From contig USQD01000046.1 of NCBI GenBank assembly GCA_900556795.1, positions 1 through 10,962 on the forward strand: DNA of 10,962 nucleotides, written 5' to 3'. Source of the DNA: an uncultured Prevotella sp. GTDB taxonomy: Bacteria; Bacteroidota; Bacteroidia; Bacteroidales; Bacteroidaceae. This document shows, in pieces, positions 6,982-10,962 of the stretch. Within the stretch, counting starts at the first letter, position 1, and every line of letters begins with the position of its first letter. The notes under the pieces are model-generated. The model saw only the letters and a program-made list of their open reading frames with translations, was not told the DNA's origin and searched no databases. Made by a program: the position numbers and the translations under genes.

Positions 6982-7006
6982 CAACCCTTTAAAATATAGA
7001 CTGAAA

Positions 7007-8005
7007 ATGAACAAAGCATTACAACTTCTTATGGCTGCAGCCCTCGTGACCGGCTTTGCCGCCTGCTCGTCCGATGACGATATGTCCACAGCCAACAATT
7101 TTCCTCAAGATGGCGTTGTGCGCTTCAATGTGGGAGTGAACATTCCGCAGACACGTGCCTCACATTCAACTGATGGAAGCGATGTTGCTGAGTTTGGTAT
7201 CTGCATTTACAACAAAGTCAGTTCAAAGTACACATACAACAACATCAGAGTGACCGGCAGCAATACCACCGCATGGACACCAACCCAACAGATGCTATGG
7301 CAAAACTCCACTCAGGCTGTTGACATTGTGGCTTATTCTCCTTATGTGTCAGGATATTATACCCCATCCTCCAAGAATTACCCTGTCTTGGTAGAGGCAA
7401 CACAGACCAAAGAAGACTACACAAGCGACTTCCTTATCTGCAAGAAGTCGAACTTTGTGCCAGGAGATAAAGAAAATGGTTTGGAAGATGGAAAACTGTA
7501 TCTTGCTTTCAAGCACGCCCTGAGTCAACTCACCATTACCGTAACACTCGGAACAGAGTTCAACGCTACGGAATTGCTAACTACAAATCCTATCACCGAT
7601 TTGAAAGTCAACGGCACGTACATTGAAGGTACATGCGACTTTACCAAGCCATCAGACTTCGTAACTGCCACGACAACAGACTTCGCAACTGGCAGGCCAG
7701 CTTCACCGGTAGCCGTAGCACCGTTCGAACTTGGAAACTTCGAAGCTGCAACCGAGAAGACACCCAATGCAAAGGCAACCTACCGGTGTCTGCTGATACC
7801 TCAGAACATCGAGGAAGGAAAATTCAGCGTAAGCTTTAAGTTGAATGGAGTACCTTATATATGGACATCCGACAAAGCCGTAACTCTCGCGGAGAACACC
7901 GACTACACATTGGCTTTGACAGCTGGCAAGGAGATAGTAGTGGTAGGAGAAATGGTAGCCGAGCCATGGAAGACTGGTTCGACTTCCAATGTAGAGACAG
8001 AATAA
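7007..8005 (+). CDS. Fimbrillin-family lipoprotein 2 (Mfa-like)
   Basis: This is a 332-residue protein. The ATG at 7007 is preferred over an in-frame ATG at 6956. The later start puts the lipobox F-A-A-C with Cys20 directly after a normal signal peptide and avoids overlap with the upstream gene. The mature protein starts C-S-S-D-D-D and reaches I-P-Q-T-R-A at 46-51, with Arg50 at the presumed protease site. The rest is Mfa_like_1-type. P-Q-Q-M-L-W-x-N near residue 90 and F-K-H-A-L-S-Q-L-T-I-T near 170-180 are typical of fimbrillin-family proteins, and the tail V-A-E-P-W-K-T-G-S is the usual last-strand signature. It is probably a pilus subunit exported as a lipoprotein to the outer membrane. 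It is a paralogue of its two neighbours, and strong divergence between the three suggests different positions in the fibre and not a recent duplication. Confidence 0.85.
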   Translation: MNKALQLLMAAALVTGFAACSSDDDMSTANNFPQDGVVRFNVGVNIPQTRASHSTDGSDVAEFGICIYNKVSSKYTYNNIRVTGSNTTAWTPTQQMLWQNSTQAVDIVAYSPYVSGYYTPSSKNYPVLVEATQTKEDYTSDFLICKKSNFVPGDKENGLEDGKLYLAFKHALSQLTITVTLGTEFNATELLTTNPITDLKVNGTYIEGTCDFTKPSDFVTATTTDFATGRPASPVAVAPFELGNFEAATEKTPNAKATYRCLLIPQNIEEGKFSVSFKLNGVPYIWTSDKAVTLAENTDYTLALTAGKEIVVVGEMVAEPWKTGSTSNVETE

Positions 8006-8025
8006 CAACCGTAATGACAACGACA

Positions 8026-9870
8026 ATGAAGACAATGAAGACAATTAAATATATGGGCATGGCGCTGATTATGGCTGCACTTGCCTCTTGTAGCAGTGAT
8101 GATGACTTCGGGACGAACTGGCAGAACGACCCTACTGCTGTGCGCGTGAGTGCTACCGTTGGCGGTGTGTTTACCCGCAGCAACCCGGTGGCAACAACAG
8201 AAGAAGACCTGAGGAATTTCAAAGAAAACGATGTAATAACCATTTCCACTGAAGGACAGAAATCGGTGGATTACAAATTTAATGGTTCAACTTGGGAGGC
8301 TGAAAAATCGGGGGAGTACCTCAAGTGGAGCAGCGAGCCTATGACGTTCACTGCCCGTTATCCAAAAGGAAGCGGAGATTTTATTGTACCAATCAATCAG
8401 TATGTTATTGATACAATAGCATCGGCTGACTATATGACTGCGACAAAATCTTATGATAAAATTCCCGATAACAGAAAGGTTAATTTTGACTTCGATCGTC
8501 AGATGGCTCGCGTGGTAATCACTATCGCCGGCTTTAACAATGAGTTTTCTGGTGAAGACAAAGTTTCCGAAATGTGGGTAACATCTAAAGAAAGAATTGC
8601 CAAAGACGGAAGCGCAGTTACTGCAACATCTGACATTATACCTTACTCGCAGGACCGCTACGGCGTGAAAGGCAGCATATACTACGCTCTTGTAGCACCG
8701 AACACAGCAACCAACTATGAATTCATCAAACTGAGAGTTAAGTCAAGAAGCGATTTAAAAGATCTCACAGTAAAGAACCCTGTACCATTAGAAGCAGGAA
8801 AGAGTTATAATTTCAACCTGACCATCGGTAAGGACGGAGTAAGTCTTGGCATGGTTTCGGTTGAAAATTGGGGCAACAAAGGCACTATCTCCGGTGGGGA
8901 AGCTGTAATAGATCCAATAGATTTATCCAATGAGAAGAACCTCATCATTGCTGACGACGGCTATTATGTCATCACCACCAATGGCAAAACCACCGAAAAC
9001 AATATCACCATCAGCGGCAATGCCACCGTGCAGTTAAAGAATGCCATCATCAGTAGAAAGGGCTACGGTATCAATGTCAAGAAAGGCAGTCCGACGATTA
9101 TCGTGTCCGGCACGGAGAACAGTGTTACTTCCACTCATTATACCGCCATCAATGTAAATAAAGGTGCTACACTCACCATTAAAGGCAAGAACGGAACAAC
9201 AGATAAGCTGACAGCTATAGGAGGCAGCCAAGCATCTACTCCTGTAAGTTCCAGTACAGCAGGAGCAGGTATCGGCAGCGATGATGGTGGCAACATCGTT
9301 ATTGAAAATGTAAGCATAGAGGCTACCGGTGGAACTGGCACTCAAGATGGCAACCCGACTTCGGGTGGTGCCGGCATCGGCAGTTCGTCAGCAGCATGTT
9401 GCGGTAACATAACAATCTCAAATGCCGTGATTACAGCTAGCGGTGGAAATGGAGCTCCAGGTATAGGAATGGGAGTCGGTGAGAGAGCTTCAGCCCCTAC
9501 AATGGGGGAAATTCATATCAAATTCTCTACAATCACTGCTACAGGAGGTTATTTGGCATCTGCTATTGGATTCCCAAATACACAGTATTTTAATTCTAGA
9601 ACGACCACCTTGACCGGAGGCATAATCCATATTGAAATGTCTGAAACCAGTGAGACTTTTCTTGGTAGGCTCACGTGTAATCTTGGCAATAGTAGTAATG
9701 TGACTATATATAAGATTGGCAAAGGAAGGACATCCGACAATATTTCTTATCAAGCCCCAGACGGCGGAGATTGGTGGGGGGAGCTGACGGAGCCGGCGCC
9801 GGAAGGTTACCCGGAAGGTTACAAACAATCAACTTCGAATCGAGATGGATTTGGTAAAGTTAGTCAATAA
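8026..9870 (+). CDS. Fimbrillin-family lipoprotein 3 with beta-helix C-terminus
   Basis: This is a 614-residue protein from the ATG at 8026; ATGs at 8014 and 8035 are also possible. All three precede a lipobox A-L-A-S-C (Cys22 here) followed by S-S-D-D-D, whereas the open frame reaching back to 7861 overlaps gene 2 and is spurious. Residues about 38-295 form a fimbrillin-like body with F-T-R-S at 49-52 and the closing V-S-V-E-N-W-G...I-S-G-G at about 277-291. It then continues, unlike its neighbours, into about 300 residues of short beta-strand repeats. Four repeats around G-A-G-I-G...G-N-I-x-I-x-x-x-x-I-x-A-T-G-G fall at about 412-436, 447-474, 477-508 and 511-540, the pattern of right-handed beta-helix carbohydrate-binding or adhesin domains. 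A Trp-rich tail (G-D-W-W-G) and a P-E-G-Y duplication end the protein. Size, last position in the triplet and domain fusion suggest a tip adhesin, but the ligand is unknown. Confidence 0.8.
   Translation: MKTMKTIKYMGMALIMAALASCSSDDDFGTNWQNDPTAVRVSATVGGVFTRSNPVATTEEDLRNFKENDVITISTEGQKSVDYKFNGSTWEAEKSGEYLKWSSEPMTFTARYPKGSGDFIVPINQYVIDTIASADYMTATKSYDKIPDNRKVNFDFDRQMARVVITIAGFNNEFSGEDKVSEMWVTSKERIAKDGSAVTATSDIIPYSQDRYGVKGSIYYALVAPNTATNYEFIKLRVKSRSDLKDLTVKNPVPLEAGKSYNFNLTIGKDGVSLGMVSVENWGNKGTISGGEAVIDPIDLSNEKNLIIADDGYYVITTNGKTTENNITISGNATVQLKNAIISRKGYGINVKKGSPTIIVSGTENSVTSTHYTAINVNKGATLTIKGKNGTTDKLTAIGGSQASTPVSSSTAGAGIGSDDGGNIVIENVSIEATGGTGTQDGNPTSGGAGIGSSSAACCGNITISNAVITASGGNGAPGIGMGVGERASAPTMGEIHIKFSTITATGGYLASAIGFPNTQYFNSRTTTLTGGIIHIEMSETSETFLGRLTCNLGNSSNVTIYKIGKGRTSDNISYQAPDGGDWWGELTEPAPEGYPEGYKQSTSNRDGFGKVSQ
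9799..9822 (+). repeat. 12-bp tandem repeat encoding PEGYPEGY
   Basis: CCGGAAGGTTAC occurs twice head to tail (9799-9810, 9811-9822) within the 3' end of fimbrillin gene 3, duplicating the residues Pro-Glu-Gly-Tyr. The repeat keeps the frame, so copy number could change without breaking the gene. Confidence 0.9.
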
Positions 9871-9889
9871 ATAAGAATGATATAAAACT

Positions 9890-10046
9890 CTCCCAAGCCT
9901 GACGGGAGCTAAGTGTCAGGCTAGTTATAACAATCACTCGCCATGAGAAAGGAGTAGAACGTCGGTGAGCAAGACAGCGTGAGTCATATTCGGCAGTTAT
10001 GCTGAAGGGCGTATCCCGAAAAGCCCTTATAAAACGAGTAGGGATA
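9890..10046 (+). ncRNA. Candidate structured RNA element in the intergenic spacer
   Basis: This spacer is unusually rich in pairings. CTCCC 9890-9894 pairs with GGGAG 9904-9908, while AGCCTGAC 9896-9903 pairs with GTCAGGCT 9915-9922; the two stems interleave as an H-type pseudoknot. CTCGCC 9937-9942 pairs with GGTGAG 9964-9969 with one G-U. AG-CATA near 9982-9988 pairs with TATGCT near 9998-10003. AAGGGC 10005-10010 pairs with GCCCTT 10023-10028, while TATCCC 10012-10017 pairs with GGGATA 10041-10046, again interleaved. The last stem ends 13 bases before the next start codon. No U-run follows any hairpin, so it is not a simple terminator. It could be a riboswitch-like or autoregulatory leader, a ribozyme, or a decayed group II intron piece. 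I saw no promoter of the Bacteroidetes type inside it. Confidence 0.5.
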
Positions 10047-10059
10047 AAAAGTTTTAAAT

Positions 10060-10707
10060 ATGGCTGATAATGATAAAGCAGTATTGATTGGCTATGTTCT
10101 GATCGATCAATTGCAAGATAATGGCACTGAGGGTATTGTTGAATCCGGCAAGAATCTTAGACACTTAAATAATGGGACCTCTTCGTATGAGGCAAAATCC
10201 GGATGCGTTATAGTCGGTCGAAAACATTCTGGCGATGAGAATGGTTATACATACTACCTGACGGGCAAACCTAAGATCTTTGATGTGGATTTATGTAGTG
10301 AGGTAGAGGAAGTTGGTATTGCCGTTCTTGATAGACATACTACCGATAGTTTCAAACAGTCTAATCTCAATTTTACCTGTGAAGGTAACAATGTGATTGT
10401 TGGACGTGCTCATACGGGTGATGAAAATGGTTACACAACCTTTGTCTGTGCAGAACTGGCCGTTCAGAAAGTTAAGCCTACCGGTCAATATAACTATAGC
10501 ATAGGAGTATTAGAACCGAAAGATCCTCATTTTTTTGAAGAATCAATAAAGATTGCAAAAGAAAGCAATGGAGAATGGGCATTGTCAAAACTGGGCGAAT
10601 ACTATCTTCCGATGGTAGCAATGTCACACAGTGGTGATGAAAATGGAACTTCCACTTACGGATTTAAGCTGTTTGGCATCTTTAGAGAGCCGATTTCAAA
10701 GGACTAA
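10060..10707 (+). CDS. Unknown protein with three H-[ST]-GDENG repeats
   Basis: This is a 215-residue protein with no signal peptide or membrane segment, so it is probably cytoplasmic. I do not recognise the family. It is built from three repeats of about 60-75 residues that cover nearly the whole chain. Each starts with a hydrophobic strand (V-L-I-G-Y-V-L 8-14, V-G-I-A-V-L-D 85-91, Y-S-I-G-V-L-E 146-152). The middle segment has Ser/Phe residues (S-F-K-Q-S-N 97-102, F-F-E-E-S 158-162). The signature V-G-R-K-H-S-G-D-E-N-G-Y-T is at 52-64, V-G-R-A-H-T-G-D-E-N-G-Y-T at 114-126, and M-S-H-S-G-D-E-N-G-T-S-T at 188-199. Three-fold beta-strand repeats suggest a beta-trefoil or similar pseudo-symmetric fold, with the His and Asp/Glu/Asn loop as a ligand or metal site; that is inference only. 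It follows the structured spacer, has a strong terminator, and sits downstream of the fimbrial genes. Co-transcription is possible but unproven. Confidence 0.8.
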   Translation: MADNDKAVLIGYVLIDQLQDNGTEGIVESGKNLRHLNNGTSSYEAKSGCVIVGRKHSGDENGYTYYLTGKPKIFDVDLCSEVEEVGIAVLDRHTTDSFKQSNLNFTCEGNNVIVGRAHTGDENGYTTFVCAELAVQKVKPTGQYNYSIGVLEPKDPHFFEESIKIAKESNGEWALSKLGEYYLPMVAMSHSGDENGTSTYGFKLFGIFREPISKD

Positions 10708-10717
10708 CCTGCGGTAT

Positions 10718-10765
10718 AGACTCACCAATGAAGGTAATCACACCCTATTATTGGTGAGTCTTTTT
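10718..10765 (+). terminator. Strong intrinsic terminator after the repeat-protein gene
   Basis: A perfect 12-bp stem (10718-10729 with 10750-10761) encloses a 20-nt loop and runs into a T-run (10761-10765). It lies 10 bp after the stop codon. On the opposite strand there is no comparable U-run, so it acts mainly rightward. Confidence 0.88.
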
Positions 10766-10804
10766 GCGTATTGTCAGTTTCTCTGCCATCTCCATAGCCC
10801 ATAA

Positions 10805-10879
10805 CTAAAAGCATTCGATAAAGAAGGCAAGCAAGGTAAGATGTATGAGTGGTGGGTGCAAAGGGACTACTTTTTTTGA
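10805..10879 (+). pseudogene. Possible C-terminal coding remnant (24 codons)
   Basis: Between stop codons at 10802-10804 and 10877-10879 the frame reads LKAFDKEGKQGKMYEWWV and then QRDYFF before TGA. The aromatic-rich, charged composition looks like the end of a real protein and not random A/T-rich DNA, but there is no upstream body and no start before the internal Met. I cannot identify the parent gene. It may be what is left of a gene deleted when the island to its left arrived, or it may be chance. Confidence 0.35.
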
Positions 10880-10908
10880 ATCCACCAAATTTTTTGGGGA
10901 TAAATTTG
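10875..10908 (+). promoter_or_regulatory. Rightward Bacteroidetes-type promoter with flanking inverted repeat
   Basis: TTTG at 10875-10878 and TAAATTTG at 10901-10908 are 22 bp apart, one base longer than the usual spacing. A 7-bp inverted repeat, ATCCACC (10880-10886) and GGTGGAT (10923-10929), brackets the -7 box and the likely start near 10914. That is a plausible operator or leader stem. The gene it serves lies beyond the window. Confidence 0.55.
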
Positions 10909-10940
10909 CAGAAAATATTTAAGGTGGATAATAAATCTCC

Positions 10941-10957
10941 TTTCACGGAATGTGAAA
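10941..10957 (+). repeat. Hairpin TTTCAC-N5-GTGAAA in the leader at the right edge
   Basis: TTTCAC (10941-10946) and GTGAAA (10952-10957) form a perfect 6-bp inverted repeat with a 5-nt spacer, about 27 nt after the predicted start of transcription. Its dyad symmetry suits a small hairpin or a dimeric regulator site. The window ends five bases later. Confidence 0.5.
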
Positions 10958-10962
10958 CGTGC

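Noticed and set aside
6956..7006. Upstream ATG for fimbrillin gene 2 that overlaps gene 1
   Set aside because: It adds 17 charged, non-signal residues before a complete lipoprotein signal peptide that starts at 7007.
7861..8025. Long upstream extension of fimbrillin gene 3
   Set aside because: It overlaps gene 2 in another frame and encodes no signal-like sequence. The lipobox fits only the starts at 8014-8035.
9640..9930. Diversity-generating retroelement target (variable region plus hairpin)
   Set aside because: No C-type-lectin-like C-terminus, no template repeat and no reverse transcriptase in the window.
9880..9935. Integron attC site or intrinsic terminator
   Set aside because: No proper GTTRRRY/RYYYAAC pair flanks the hairpin, and no T-run follows it.
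9878..10059. Group II intron fragment or domain V
   Set aside because: The stretch around 9982-10003 faintly recalls a domain V hairpin, but the AGC...GUUC 34-nt architecture, a GUGYG start and any reverse transcriptase are absent. It remains a possible alternative, to be tested with Rfam.

Overview
The window looks like chromosomal DNA of a Prevotella/Segatella-type member of the Bacteroidales. The evidence is promoters of the Bacteroidetes form (TTTG, about 19-22 bp, TAnnTTTG) instead of -35/-10 boxes, few Shine-Dalgarno sites, the N-terminus of a Bacteroidetes-type RpoD at the left edge, a secreted S9 peptidase of the DPP5-like kind, and tandem fimbrillin-family lipoproteins. No database search was possible, so the genus is an inference.

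Left part (1-4333), housekeeping-like. The first codons of rpoD run leftward off the window. A POT-family peptide transporter runs rightward from its own near-consensus promoter. It converges on a leftward gene for an exported S9 peptidase, and one strong hairpin between the two genes can terminate both. The pair suits a peptide-using lifestyle, with an exopeptidase outside the cytoplasm and a di/tripeptide permease in the inner membrane. The peptidase leader carries a 29-bp tandem duplication.

Middle part (4334-6072), a scar. The first ~82 codons of a three-helix membrane protein, probably the sensor part of a regulator, are cut by an IS3-family (IS150-like) element. The element keeps orfA and its A7 slippery heptamer, but orfB has a one-base deletion between the first catalytic Asp and the rest of the DDE triad. 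The rest of the membrane protein gene is not found on the other side. A textbook Bacteroidetes promoter lies at the right end of the IS, pointing outward, followed by a perfect 16-bp palindrome.

Right part (6073-10962), accessory surface-structure locus. Three tandem fimbrillin-family lipoprotein genes each have a lipobox and a Thr-Arg site 24-30 residues after the lipidated Cys, as expected for type V pili. The third is larger and carries a C-terminal glycine-rich beta-helix-like module, so it may be a tip adhesin. A ~157-nt spacer dense in nested and interleaved pairings, including two H-type pseudoknot-like arrangements, leads to a gene for a soluble 215-aa protein made of three repeats with a conserved H-[ST]-GDENG motif. 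I do not recognise that family. A strong terminator closes the unit. Beyond it lie a 24-codon coding-like remnant and a rightward promoter flanked by an inverted repeat.

The most unusual items are the structured spacer, the HSGDENG-repeat protein and the IS-borne promoter that appears to drive the fimbrial operon.
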